DNA of 64,000 nt from Myrica gale (Eukaryota > Streptophyta > Magnoliopsida > Fagales > Myricaceae). Shown here in pieces: positions 23,241-35,756 of this stretch. A program made the position numbers and the translations under genes. The stretch is taken from positions 23,337,271 through 23,401,270 of the forward strand of contig OZ005608.1 in the NCBI GenBank assembly GCA_963930655.1. Direction: 5' to 3'. The notes beneath the pieces are model-generated. The model was not told the origin of the DNA, did no database searches, and worked only from the letters and a program-made list of their open reading frames with translations. Position 1 is the stretch's first letter, and each line of letters begins with the position of its first letter.

Positions 23241-23880
23241 AAAAAGACAGAAAGAAATAAATCCAAGTTCAGTACTAGGCTCGATGCTCGATTTTAACTA
23301 ATGGGTCTGCCTTAGATTGCGTTGAGATAGTTAGTAGCTACCAACGTAACGGTTGTTGTCTTGCTCTTGCAACTGATAGTCCGGAGATGGCGTTGATGAT
23401 TCTCAAGCTGACTATACGGCTAAACTACGATGCCTTTTCAACCCGGTTGTTTTTTCAGTCTTTCTGAAAGAGATTGTTGGTAGAGGCGTTATTAGGCCTG
23501 TTCCGGCAATGCTTGGTGACGGGCGATTCCCGGATTGGTTTAGCCTGTTCTGCGTGGTGAGGGAGAGAGGAGGCTTTGAAGTGGTGTCGGATAAAGGGTC
23601 GTGGGCTTCTGTGGCGGCGGAATTGGGTTTGGATCTTAGAGTGACGCCTTCGGTGAAATTGATATATTTTACTCGATGAACAGTGGTGACAGCACTCCAA
23701 TGAGCCAATATTTTCCCCTATATATAAGTAGTTGAACGAGATGGATAAACAGGTGTAGAGATGGGAAGCTGGGGAATGGGCAGTTGGGATGTGAGGGGAA
23801 TTTTGATTCGTTATCGTTGGTGCTAGAGACAGAATTTAGTGGTTGTTAACCAATGGGCCGGGCAAAACGAAGAAAAAACA
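23241..23880 (+). pseudogene. Broken copy of ARID gene exon 1
   Basis: Closely matches 2517-3106 (leader plus about the first 185 codons of the ARID gene). The start codon is destroyed (ttcatggcagg became ttcagtactagg). A net loss of about four bases occurs before the ARID domain. Within the domain the frame then stays open over VFLKEIV, VIRPVPAMLGDG, FCVVRERGGFEVV and VTPSVKL. After IYF, an extra ~54 bases with a stop (TTTACTCGATGA) interrupt it, and homology resumes at ataagtagttga. It ends at the run of As after GGGCCGGGCAAAACGAAG. No exon border is included, so it is a DNA-level partial duplication about 20.7 kb away in the same orientation. Confidence 0.85.
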
Positions 23881-26319
23881 AGCTCATATATGTATTCGAC
23901 TGTTACTCTCTTCTACAGTTCTCTCTATATATTTTCTCTGTCCGATACTGAAAGACTGTGAACTTTGGTCTGAAGCGGAGATGGGACCCAAAGAACGGAT
24001 CTGACGAGGGGTATGGTGGGTTTAGACTCAGTAGGCTCCACCCCCATTTCTACCCACTGTAAAGTGCAGAAAATCCACTGTGTTGTCGGCATTCTGGATT
24101 CACTTTTTTTTTTTTGAACCCTTTTGGGTGTTTGGTCACTGGCGTCTGTTGATTTTACCAAAAAGCTTTGCTTTACGACAGGGGGGTTTTACTAGGAAGG
24201 TGGTTTACGAGGGCAACCGTACTGTGTTCCTTTCCTTGTAGCGTTTCAGCATACAATATTAAATTTTTAATCACATCATCAACATAAAAGACATCCATAT
24301 AGAATTTGCTAATATTAGCTATTTTGCCTTCTTTCAATTGTTTAGTTCAATTCTATGTAGTACAGTAGTGTTTGGGCAGTCTGTAAGTGCTATTAATGGT
24401 TAAATTTATCGCAATGATTTTAATATTTTCTATTACCGTGTAGATAGATAACTTAACACGAGAGATTGATGAATGAAATAATACTTTACCACGAAAGATG
24501 AACAAAAGAGATCTGTAAAATTACTAAATTTTTCTAATGATCCAATACGTCCGACATGGTGATAAAGATTATGATTTTTTGCTTACACCTTACAATTAAC
24601 ATGAGTACTTGTAAGCCTTTGAGGTTAATTCTAGGTATTATTAGCAGAATCAAAGTTATAATCACCTTAAAATTGAGATTATGATCTCATATAATTTTAT
24701 GTTCAAATTGCATTATGTAATTAAGTGATAGATACACACAACAGGTGAATCTCATTGTAGCGTTCATGCTACTTGAAATTTTACATATGTCTATCTCTCT
24801 TCAAATTGTATCACGCAATTCAAGCAAAAACATTACAGAGGACTCTTGTCCCTTAAAACTAATGTGATATTGTTGTCGCATCACATAATTCGAGTGTATC
24901 TTTCACTATGGTGGGTTTAAACATGAGTGCTCAGTTTAATTTAGACACTTGTGATTAAGAACAATACCCCTCTTTAAGTTTTGACTAAAGGATTCTTACG
25001 GATTTAATGGCACTTAATTGATGGGTTGGCTTGGGATTGAGTTTTTGAAAAAAAAAATTCCCACTGTCTTTTCGCAGGTTAAAACCATACAAATGAAATG
25101 ATAGTTCCATAATATAATGCATTAACGAAGGTCAAAACCAAACATAAAAGAAAGATATTCCTAAGGGTTCCTTGAAAGGGACGGTGGAACATATGGAGCT
25201 AAATACGTGTGAATCTCACATGCTAGCTTTATCCATCCGTAAAAATCACTGCTGTCATAAGTTGATAACATCTCTATCTACCAAAGGACTGCTCAGTTGA
25301 CTTAGCAATCACATTGGATTTGGCTCTTTCAGTGTCAGTCCAAAACACTCTTTTGGTACAAAGTACAACTAGGTAGCACAGTTTCCGTAATTTTAATATA
25401 AGGTTGCTTTCAGAACAAAAAAAAAAGGGAGCACATGCTACCATGTGAGACCACACACAAAAGGATGGCTCTGATCCATTTATAGCCATGTTGTGCATGA
25501 TATCAATGGCCTAGATTGCGACTGTCTCACTCCAAGAAGAGAGAGAGAACTCTTCTTGAGTTTGAAATTGAGTTGAACACAAAACTACAAAACCACAACT
25601 ACTCCTGCAGCATGGCCCCCACAGTTTGTAGACGCCAAGCATGTAAAACATACACAAACAGAAAAACTTCAGCTCTTATAAAAAAATAATAATAAAAACT
25701 TCATCTAGTGTTGGGATTGCTCGAATCTCTCACCGGACAAACAAAGATTTGGCCTATTTTTGCTGTAGCATAATTATGGCAATGTGTTTTCTCTATGATT
25801 TGCCATCTGCAATGACAAAGAACACATTGCAATTTGCAGCTCAAGTGGACCCTGAGGAATTCGAGGGTCACCCGTCACCATCACAAAAAGCACGTGGTCA
25901 AGTCAACTCCAAAGTGCACACACTTGTCCACTTTATCAAACAGAGCCAACTAAACATCGAGAATTATGTCAAAACTAAACCCCATAGCTGGATGATGTCG
26001 GATTTTGTAGTGGGAGATGAGACACCTAAAAAAGTCTCCCAAGCAAGCGTGCACCCGGAATCCACCTGGAAAGTGTCTGTTCAAGGTCACACTGAATCAC
26101 CGATGCTGCGATGCACACTCGGCCTCCTCACTACTCATAATGAGGCGCCCATTATCAGGGACCTGCTGCCTAGATTCCTTTTGGGTTTTCAAGTTAAACA
26201 CGACCTAGTTGGCTAGCTTATTAAACTAATTCCCTTAGGCAAAGATATATTTATATAAAGCTTAATGGCTTTGGTTCAAAATATTAACCCTTTTTAAGCT
26301 AGAATCACTTACTAGGCTC
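23881..26319. other. Spacer with no supported gene
   Basis: Mostly AT-rich. 23.9-24.25 kb is less AT-rich but shows no recognisable protein. The longest open frame (25749-26216, +) begins at TTG and has no recognisable domain, so I do not call it. Confidence 0.35.
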
Positions 26320-26505
26320 CCTTTGCACACTAAGATTTTAATCATCCTAAAATTTTAGCATAATAACAAATTACAATATAGTCTCTCTCTCCTCCATCAA
26401 ATTACTATTTTCACTACAAAAAATATAAAAAATTACCTCTCTTCACTTTTTCATCAACCCCAATACCTAAAATTTTACTTCTCAAACACACCCCTAATTG
26501 CTCTT
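26320..26505. mobile_element. MITE, main family, diverged
   Basis: Left end CTCCCTTTGCACACTAAGAT and right end AAAATTTTACTTCTCAAACA plus cacccc are roughly inverted. The interior ctcttcactttttcatcaa and ccccaatacctaaaatttt match the family seen at 10.5 and 45.4 kb. Confidence 0.45.
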
Positions 26506-29072
26506 CCTTTATGCATATTTGATGGAAGACAGTAGTCAAAAGAAAACAGAAAGACTTAAATTTGATGAAAGTACATTTAAAAAATGTCTGCATAATATAA
26601 AGAATATTGTCCCCGATAACCCTTTTTCACAACTGTGCATGTATTAGACTTTTGACCTGTGGACTCTAATTATTTTTAATGAAGTAAAACATGACAATAC
26701 ACAAAGAATATTGTATTAAATAGGTTAAATTAGTAGTCTTGTCTCTCTAGACACCATATTTAAATGCAGAAATCCAACTCTAATTACGTATAGACAATTT
26801 GGTTTAGTTGATCGAGGAGTATAAATGGAAAAGATTAATATATAAGCCTTGTATGGGAACAAAAGGGTCCCTCAAAAGAAACACCTACAACCATTTAGGT
26901 CAAGTTTTCAAACTCTGGAGTGTATAGTGCAAAATGTTCAAGAGCCAGCTAACCTGCACTGGGTTTGCAGCGATTTGGTATTTCCATCAATGAGAAATGT
27001 CTTGATTTCTGGACACTTTAAACCCACGAAACAAGCAAAAATTCAATACAAGAGATGGACATCAAAGATTGCTACGTTGACTCGACCTCTAAGAGTCATC
27101 CAAGGGTTTCAACTCGGAGTTTTGGAAAGAATTTAAACTGCAGATTCCTGGTTGACCGGATTTTCTCATTAGGTACCAAACATGTGGCGAAAACTGGCTG
27201 GTTTTTTGGGGCAATTAGATCCATTTCACATTGCCGCATGTTTTCTGAAGCCAAATACACCTATTTAGATGACCTGTTGACTCAGCACTTAAAGCATATA
27301 TTTGGTATGCAGATGAAAAAGGAGAGCAAAGTTTCCTCGTATTAGCCATTTACTTTGTCATAGCCATATTCAGTGCCACATTTTTTTAGTATGCTAATTT
27401 TACTGTCTTTTGACACGTCATACATGGATCAAGATCCCCAGTAATCATTCAGAAAAAAACAAAAATCCCTAGTAATCTAGGAGAGAGATTTCTTTAAATT
27501 TCAACCGTTAGTTTTGAAATTATTAAATAGTTGAGATACTGCCATGTCAGTACTTACTACCTTTTAAAATCTGATAAAAATACAAGTAGAAAGAAAAATA
27601 TTAGGTTATATTATTAATGGGAAATGCTAATGTGGCAAGATCCTAACCATTGAATCTGTACACGGTGGTTGAGATTAATTAACAAATCTACTGGATAGAT
27701 TACCCTAGCAACTCCAAGGGGTGATCTAGCTCATGTCAAACACCACAAGAACCCACGGGCTTGTTTGTGATCAGACTTGAGCTTTAGATTGAGACTGAGA
27801 GCAGTCTTATGAGGCTTTGTACCAGGTTTATAATTATTGATATTGATTGATGCAAGATTCTAATAATTACTTTATTTTATTTGCAGCATTTTACGTACAT
27901 GTGTCAATAAAAAAAAGGTGGATCTCATTCTAAAAAAGTAATTGTAAGTGGACCTGATCATGCTATTAAAAAGCAACTTTAATTTGACAATATTAAAAAG
28001 TGTATGATCCTAAATGCTGTGTCAATCATACGATTAATATAGTGTCAGTTGGAGAAACAAAAAAATAATAATTTTTTTATTAAATTTTTAATTCGACATT
28101 TGAATTCGAAGCACACAAAACAGATGAAAACGTTGACAAGTCTATAATGTTTGCAGAAACTCACTTTAAAACTTGAGTTAAAAGTCCACACCCAAACACG
28201 GAGGACTTAAAGCGGGACTTAAGTCTTAAAGCCTGAGTTAAAATATGATCCCAAACAAAGCATATGATTCTTAGGTATAGATGGTAAGATGGTAATTAGA
28301 TATTGTTCTACTTTTGTGATTATAAAACTATTAATTGAGTAAAATTTTCAGCTTCTCGATGCAAATTTTTGTATTCATGGAATGTAGTTCATGAAGGAAT
28401 CAACTAAGTAATTCAGACTTGTTGAGCAGCTGAGGTTATAACGCTTGCAAATCACCAGGGATTTTGCTTTTGGACCATCTAATACGCTTCGTCGTTTCGA
28501 ATCCATTGTTGGGGCACGGCCCACCAGAAAGCATATCTTTCAGGCCAGCCCGTTTCTTTTCACTTTAAACCGGGCCACAGTATGCCCAGCACCTTTAGGG
28601 CATGCTGCGGCTTTCGTGTCAGCCCACAGGCCTAATTTTCTGTTCTCTTGTGATTCCGGGTGAACGCTACTGCAATAGTGTGCGATATCACTAAACCGAC
28701 ACGCTATTGGCCGATCTGCTTTGTTTTTTGAAAAATTATTGTCAGTACTAATCATTGAGTTAGGTGTGATTGAAAACATTAAAATAGAGTCTACGGACGA
28801 TTAGGCTTATCAAGTGCAAAATGCCTTTCCCATTTTTGGCGGAGTAAATCATTTTTTTTATTCTCTTCACTTAATTAGATCTAATTTAAATAAAACCCCA
28901 AAAAAAACTAGATAGACTTCAAAAACCAAATATCTTAGATATAAGTAGAGTTATTTAAAAAACCAGAGGAGTATATGTTACTTTAGAAATGTCCCTATAG
29001 ATACTATTTTATTTTAATCAAAGACACTACTATATTCATTAAAGAAAACAGAGTCGAGTAAGGAAAACTAAG
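26506..29072. other. Spacer with no supported gene
   Basis: AT-rich with scattered short open frames of no protein-like character. The 28.46-28.7 kb part is richer in GGCCCA/GCCCA boxes, which can be promoter elements, but no gene start follows. A small inverted element-like block lies near 28.14-28.25 kb (aaacttgagttaaaa and cctgagttaaaata). Confidence 0.35.
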
Positions 29073-29355
29073 GGCGTGTTCGTATTGTAAAAAACTGTAT
29101 GATTCTAATAGAATTGTGAATATTTATGTAAAATTATATTTTATAGGTATTTGTGTAAAATATAGAGAGAGATGATTTGATGTAATTGTTTAATAAAAAA
29201 TTATTAGAATTAAGTGAAAAAGTATAGAGAGAGAAAATTTATTATTATTTTTTTAAAAAATATATATTGATGTTTGTGTTTAAATTATTAAGATGTTCAG
29301 TGATAGTTTTGTAAATAGATTTAAATTCTATAAAAAAACTTGAAAACGAACGTGC
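29073..29355. mobile_element. MITE with GTTCGT..ACGAAC ends
   Basis: GGCGTGTTCGTATTGTAAAA at the left and aaaacttgAAAACGAACGTG at the right are terminal inverted repeats. The interior (gtgaatatttatgtaaaa, tgatttgatgtaattg, tgaaaaagtatagagagag) is shared in inverse orientation with the copies at 29635-29935 and 44171-44469. Confidence 0.7.
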
Positions 29356-29459
29356 AAAACAAAAACAGAGAATATGAAACAAAATTTAAGGAGGACCTAA
29401 TGTCTTATAAAGCCAATAAAAATTAGTAAGTTGTTTAAAATTAACATGTTGAACTTTTC

Positions 29460-30230
29460 AGGATTCTACATACGCCAAGATGTGATTGATCTCGCTGACG
29501 ATATTGGCATCTTACATTCGATAATTTTTCGAAAACACTTTATATAAAAGACTTTTTTGAGATTTCGTCATATTTTTTAGAAGGTGACTCTGAGGTGGTT
29601 ATTAATGTAATTCAGGGTAATGTTATTTTTCATGTTTTTTCTAGGATTCAAATTCATTCACAAAATTATCACCGAATATCTTAAGAGTTCAAATACAAAC
29701 ATCAATACATTTAACACAATCTCTAACAACTTTTTACATAAACTTCAATACATTTTCAAAAAAAAGTTATAACAAATTTTATCTCTCTATATTTTTTCAC
29801 ATAATTTTAATACTTTTTTATTAAATAATTACATCAAATCACCCCTCTCTATCCTTTACACAAACACATATAAAACACTATTTTACATAAATATTCACAA
29901 TTCTACTAGAATCCTACAGTTTTTTACAACACAAACATGCGGCTCGGTCACGTTCTATTGAGTGGCGTATTCTTTATACTGTGAAGGAGATTCATGACGT
30001 TAGTCAACGGTTCCTGAGTTGACGTTTTGGTCATGTCTATAGAGATGCAAATGTCTCGGTGTATCACCTTGTTCGTTGGGCCATCGCTAAGTATGGTTTA
30101 GTTGGCACTCCCCGTAGTTCTGAGCTTTCTTTATATTTTATCTTGGTTGTATGCTGGGACTGACCCTCCTTAGAGTGCTGGTGTTTGGTATTTTGTTTTT
30201 GGAATAAATGGTTGTTTTGATTAAAAAAAG
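29460..30230 (+). mobile_element. LINE-type RNase H (RVT_3) remnant and 3' tail
   Basis: Before the nested MITE the frame reads EGDSEVVINVIQGN. After it, ARSRSIEWRILYTVKEIHDV and SQRFLS, then a stop, then RFGHVYRDANVSVYHLVRWA. This is the C-terminal RNase H-like domain that plant non-LTR elements carry (EGDS and HVYRxxN blocks). It is followed by a typical 3' tail (ttttggaataaatggttgtt, then gattaaaaaaag). The stop codon, the missing reverse transcriptase and the nested insertion show that it is dead. It is 5' truncated, as most LINE copies are. Confidence 0.7.
29635..29935. mobile_element. MITE nested in the LINE remnant
   Basis: An inverted relative of the 29073-29355 element, bounded by CATG at 29631-29634 and at 29936-29939. 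It interrupts the RNase H frame after GNVIFH. The left terminal repeat is shortened (TTTTTTCTAGGATTC) compared with the right end, where the reverse complement reads gttgtaaaaaactgtaggatt. A possible 4-bp CATG duplication is seen, but the terminal repeat itself may contain it. Confidence 0.7.
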
Positions 30231-30797
30231 ATAATAAAATTTGAATTTAAATGATGCTTAAAAATTAATTATAAAGGGGTAAGGGTCACTTTTTTATAAT
30301 TTATATACGATGTAGCCCCGCAGTGGACAAATAACGATATATATATTTAGGTATATCTATAGAAGATAAAAAATATCATTCTTCCTCAGTTCTAACTTTG
30401 CTTTTCGTGGGATCCTGTCTCCGCGATTGATCGTCAAAGAAGGTCAATCTCAAGCAAGCAATTCATCTGAACTTTCTTGTAAAGTTAATATTTTTTGTCT
30501 GCTTGTTTCACTGAAACCACTCCTGTTTTGGTAATATTTATTTATTGTTTTTTTTTCGTGAATTTTCTTGTCCATTGTTTGAATTATCCATATATCAATA
30601 TAAGGAGTGGCAGTAACTCTTGTAGCTCTGTTTTTTATGGGGATCTCTCTCTCTGATCTAGGGTTTTGGGTTTTGACCGTCTGGGTCGCGTCCTCTTTCA
30701 CTGAAGTTTGAGCCCTTCAGAGGGATTTCTATAGGCGATTGATCATTGAACAAAATAGTGGTTATTGTAGTACCTTTTTTGAGGCTCTTGGATTTGA

Positions 30798-33700
30798 ATG
30801 GCTCGGTTGGTTCTGCCGGGCAAAGGCTCGGCTTTTGCGAGGACGGGTCTATTGGGTTTTATCTCCCCTGCTCCTGTGATTACTTATATCCCATTTCCTT
30901 ATTCATGTTTGTGTAACGTGTGTGAAAACATGGAATCAATTTCATCGCTGTTATTGGTTACCGACGTTATTTTCTTTTTTCGATTATACTATCCCTGGTA
31001 TACTACAACTATGATTATTGGCGCTATCGGAATGATTTTGATGTCCTCGCCAATCATTAACATTTTATGTTGACGCTATTTACAAACGATATATCTGTGT
31101 ATTTGAATGTGCATGTGAATCTATTTTTATTAATTTTTTTCTTTTATATTTTCTAAAAGTGTTATAAATAAATGTGTTGGCTTGGATAGTGAATGACGTT
31201 GATTAAGATGAAATTGTGTGCCTTATAAGCACACGAAGTAGGTGGTGGATTTGTCATATATCTATCCATTTGGAAATAATTTACGTAACGTAAAAGGTAG
31301 GTATAATCTATACAGATATTAAATTATATTTGTTCGTTAATGCCCAAACATTTTGATTTTGAGGAGTGAGGTTGGTTTTGCTGTTATTTAGAGTATGAAT
31401 TTCGAGAAAAAGAACAAGGCTACCATTATTGTTGAGTCAGAATACTTGTTGATGTTCTGAAGTCTTCCACCAGGTGAGGGTTTAGCTCATAGCATACTGA
31501 GGGTTGGGTACATTGTGTATGAGTACTTGAAATTGAACATTGTGGCATTAATTTCATGTCTTAAATTTATGATTATTAGTTCATCATAGATAATGCACCT
31601 GAATAAAAGGTGTGATCCGTCTCTTGCAGATTCAGACCAGATGCTTTGTTAGTACTTTGGAGAATTCTGCAAAAAACATTTCTAGATATAGGCGCTTTCT
31701 TACTTCAGAGGTTTCTACTCTCTCTGTCTCTCTTCCCCCTCCCCAAGTAAAACATCTTTAAGTGTCCACTAGTTTCCAATTGTGCCAGAGCTATTTTCCT
31801 TTCCCCTTGTTTGAATAAAATTTCATTCATTGGAAAGGAAATAAGATTTAAGTTTTGAACTTGGGAAAAAAGACAGAACCAAGGTTTCTGAATTCTCATT
31901 ATTGATTGTTGTTTTCAGGCTCTGTGTCCAAGTAATCATCGCTTCTCATATCTTCCAGTATCTGTAAGTTGCTGTAGTTGAATTGAAGCTTTTTGTCCTT
32001 CATATGTCTGCACGCATGTGCACATGTACTGATCTCTTTTGTATATGGTACCTCAATGACAATTAAGAATATGTAGTAGTTTCTTATGGTCATTTTTTCT
32101 TGGTCATTTGCATTCCTCGACCTTATTTTAGCAGGCTCAACAAGCAAATAGGAGGTTGATCTGTTCAGTTGCTTCAGAAACCTTACAAAAGTCAGTTGAA
32201 GAACCGACAATGGATATGCCAAAAGAAATATTTTTGAAGGATTACAAGAAGCCTGATTACTATTTTGATGCGGTAAGCAAATACTTAACAAAGGAAAAGT
32301 TAGAGCTTCATGTAATGTTTTTGTCACTTTCTTCTGTCTTAGCATACTAATGGAATTAACACTTCAGGTGGATTTGAAATTTTCTTTGGGTGAAGAGAAA
32401 ACACTTGTTAGTTCAAAAATAACTGTGTTCCCTAGAGTTGAAGGTATGTTGTGGTGATTCTTCACAGATTTACTATTGGGCATTTGCCCCAATTCTTCTG
32501 GGTTATTTCATGCTTACGAATCTTTATCCCTTTCGGCAATATTCCTTGTGAAATAGGCTCTTCTACCCCTCTTGTGTTGGATGGACATGATCTAAAGTTA
32601 GTCTCGATTTGGGTCAACAGCAAGGAACTGAAGGTATGTGATGTCTATCCTACTTTTCCTGGGGCCTTTTAAGACAACCGAGTAGAAGAGTTTCTAGGTG
32701 TTCAAAATCTACTATTGAGTAAGTTTGTGTTTTGACCTCTTTTGAGGAAACTCAAGTAAAATTAGTGGCCTAAACTATATACCTTTTCGTACAATCCACA
32801 TGCCATGAAATAAGGTTTATATTTTATGCTTTCATTATCCTAGTGCTTTTTGTTTGATTCATATATTTGGTGTGTGTTTTGGGGGATGGGGGACCGTATC
32901 ATTTAGTTATTTATGGTTATCTTATTGGTACTCAAATTATTACCTTTTCTTTTCTTTTTTAATAGGAGGGTGAATACCAGTTGGATGCTCGCCATCTGAC
33001 ACTCTCATCACCACCGAGTGGGACATTTACTTTGGAAATTGTTACTGAGATATGTCCTCAGAAGAACACATCATTAGAGGTGAAACATGCTTTCTCGAGT
33101 ACACAAGTTGTTTTACAATGTGGATCTTTCTTGTTAGTGTCATTAATCAAATTTCCTACAGGGGCTTTACCAATCATCTGGGAATTTCTGTACACAATGT
33201 GAAGCTGAGGGTTTCCGGAAGATTACATTTTATCAGGTGGGTATCGTGTGTGATTACTTACCACAGTTGCCTGTAATAGGAAATTCTCATCAAACTTTCC
33301 ACCTTATTGATGCCTCCCCTCTGCAAACAGGACCGCCCTGATATAATGGCAAAGTACACATGCCGCATTGAAGCTGATAAGGCACTGTACCCAGTATTGC
33401 TGTCTAATGGAAATCTCATAGAACAGGGTGACATAGAGGTAAACGTTACTCTCTGTGCCTTAACCTTTTATGTAGATTTCTTATGTTACTCTTCTTTATT
33501 GTTCTTTTATTCTTTGCTGCAGGGTGGCAGACATTATGCCCTTTGGGAGGATCCCTTCAAGAAGCCTTGCTACTTGTTTGCCTTAGTTGCTGGACAGTTG
33601 GTGAGCAGGGACGACATGTTTATCACACGTACTGGTCGGAAGGTCTCTCTAAGGATCTGGAGCCCTGCACAAGACCTACCCAAGACTGCTCACGCCATGT

Positions 33701-35717
33701 ATTCACTTAAGGCAGCTATGAAGTGGGATGAGGATGTTAGTTTCAGAACATTGGATCTGATTTTCTATTTTGACCTAACAGTTCTGTTGTTGAGCATGAC
33801 TCTAAAGCCTACTTTCCTGTCATGCAAACAGGTGTTTGGTCTTGAGTATGACCTGGACCTCTTTAATATTGTGGCTGTTCCAGATTTTAACATGTAAGTT
33901 GTTAAATTTTCAAACAATGTTGGTTATGTAATTATTTGTTTGGTATATTTTGAGAATCTATGGTGACAAATAGCATATCTTTTAAGATCTCTTTAGTACT
34001 TTACTCACTCAATTTTTTGCTTCTGAATTGATGAGCAGGGGAGCCATGGAAAACAAGAGTTTAAATGTATGATTTTATTTCAGTTAATCTTAATTGAAGT
34101 CCCTTTGATCTTTTCAAATTCATAATCATGCCTAAGTTGCTTTTTTGTAGATATTTAATTCCAAGCTTGTCCTGGCATCTCCAGAAACGGCTACAGATTT
34201 AGATCATGCTGCGATCTTGGGAGTTATTGGTCATGAGGTTTGTGATTAGTATCTACAAAAGAAATGGCTTCTTTTATGTTTGTTCTTGTGGGTTTAATGT
34301 TCTTGACTTTGGTTTGGTATCGTGTCTACCATGCAGTACTTCCATAACTGGACTGGCAACAGGTTTGCTCATATCCCACTAAAAACTCATCATTCTTTCA
34401 TGAAATGTGTCTCCTGTGTGTCTTGTTTCCTAATACAGAATTGTGTTTTTCCGCTTGTCGTCTTTGTACTATATGAATCTCATCATCTTGATTTGGTTCT
34501 AATTTCAGTTATGTTGTTGTTGGCTTTTGATCTCACAATTATGTTCTTATACCTGTCCCTTTAATTCTTTTAACCGTACTTTGAAACTAGTTTTCTACTG
34601 TTCATTTTGGTTCATAACTTGCATCTTAATGGTTACATCATCTTTGAGTATTCATGTTCACACTTAAGTGAAGAGTTTATTATATAATAATTGCAGAGTG
34701 ACATGTCGTGACTGGTTCCAGCTCAGCCTAAAAGAAGGTCTCACTGTTTTCCGAGATCAGGTATGGCGTTTTTGTCCCTTATCATTGAAGTGGTATCAAT
34801 AACCTCAAAATCAGTCCCCCACCCCTCTCTTCCCCCCCAAGAGGGGCCCTGGTTTCATGGAGCTTGTGGAATGTTTCATCGCTTGTAGGAATTTTCATCT
34901 GACATGGGAAGCCGTACCGTAAAGAGGATTGCTGATGTCTCAAAGCTTAGAAATTACCAGTTTCCACAGGTCTCTTTTGTTTTTTCCCCCCTATCTATTC
35001 ATAATATATTTCTATAAATTATAAACAGACTTTTCCATTCTTTTTAGGTTATCATAATTGTTTCGTTATGATTTTAAACCATTCAGACTGTAAGTCAGTA
35101 GAAATGTATGCCTTTCTAAAATGGGTGTGCCTTTAGTGTTTTATTTATTTCTATTGTAAAAACATGCAACATTTAGGTGCTAATAGTTCTTGTCCTGGTT
35201 TTTCAGGATGCTGGTCCCATGGCCCATCCTGTGCGGCCACATTCTTACATTAAGGTCAGAATATTTTATTTTATTTTATTTTTCCCTTTAGTTACCTCAT
35301 TTTCGAGTCATAGACATATTCTGTGGTTTTCATGGATATGAAGCTTCTAACTTGTGTTCCTTTTTTTCCCTCCATGACAGATGGACAACTTCTACACAGG
35401 CAAGTTTGAGTTTTCTACACGAGTAAACAGAGTTTGGTCATGTTTGCATATATTGTTTTCGTGAATTGGAGATTTTCACTAGCATTTAACTTTTGGCGAC
35501 TTTCTTGTGCATCGTGTTCGGTATGATACTGATGGGGCCTTTCATCAACTTCAACGTGCAGTGACGGTAGGATTTAGCTATTTGTATTCACCTTGTAGTT
35601 CTATTTTCCTATGTTATTTCCTAGAGAGGTTTTCTAATTGTTCTTTGATTTATATTCCTTTTACAGGTGTATGAAAAGGTTCGACTTTTTTTTTCTTAAA
35701 CCATGAACTTGCTCCCT

Positions 35718-35756
<39 letters not shown>

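Noticed and set aside
25749-26216. 155-codon open frame on the plus strand
   Set aside because: Starts at TTG, has no recognisable domain, no promoter or splice context and low-complexity surroundings. An open frame of this length is expected by chance in a 64-kb window.
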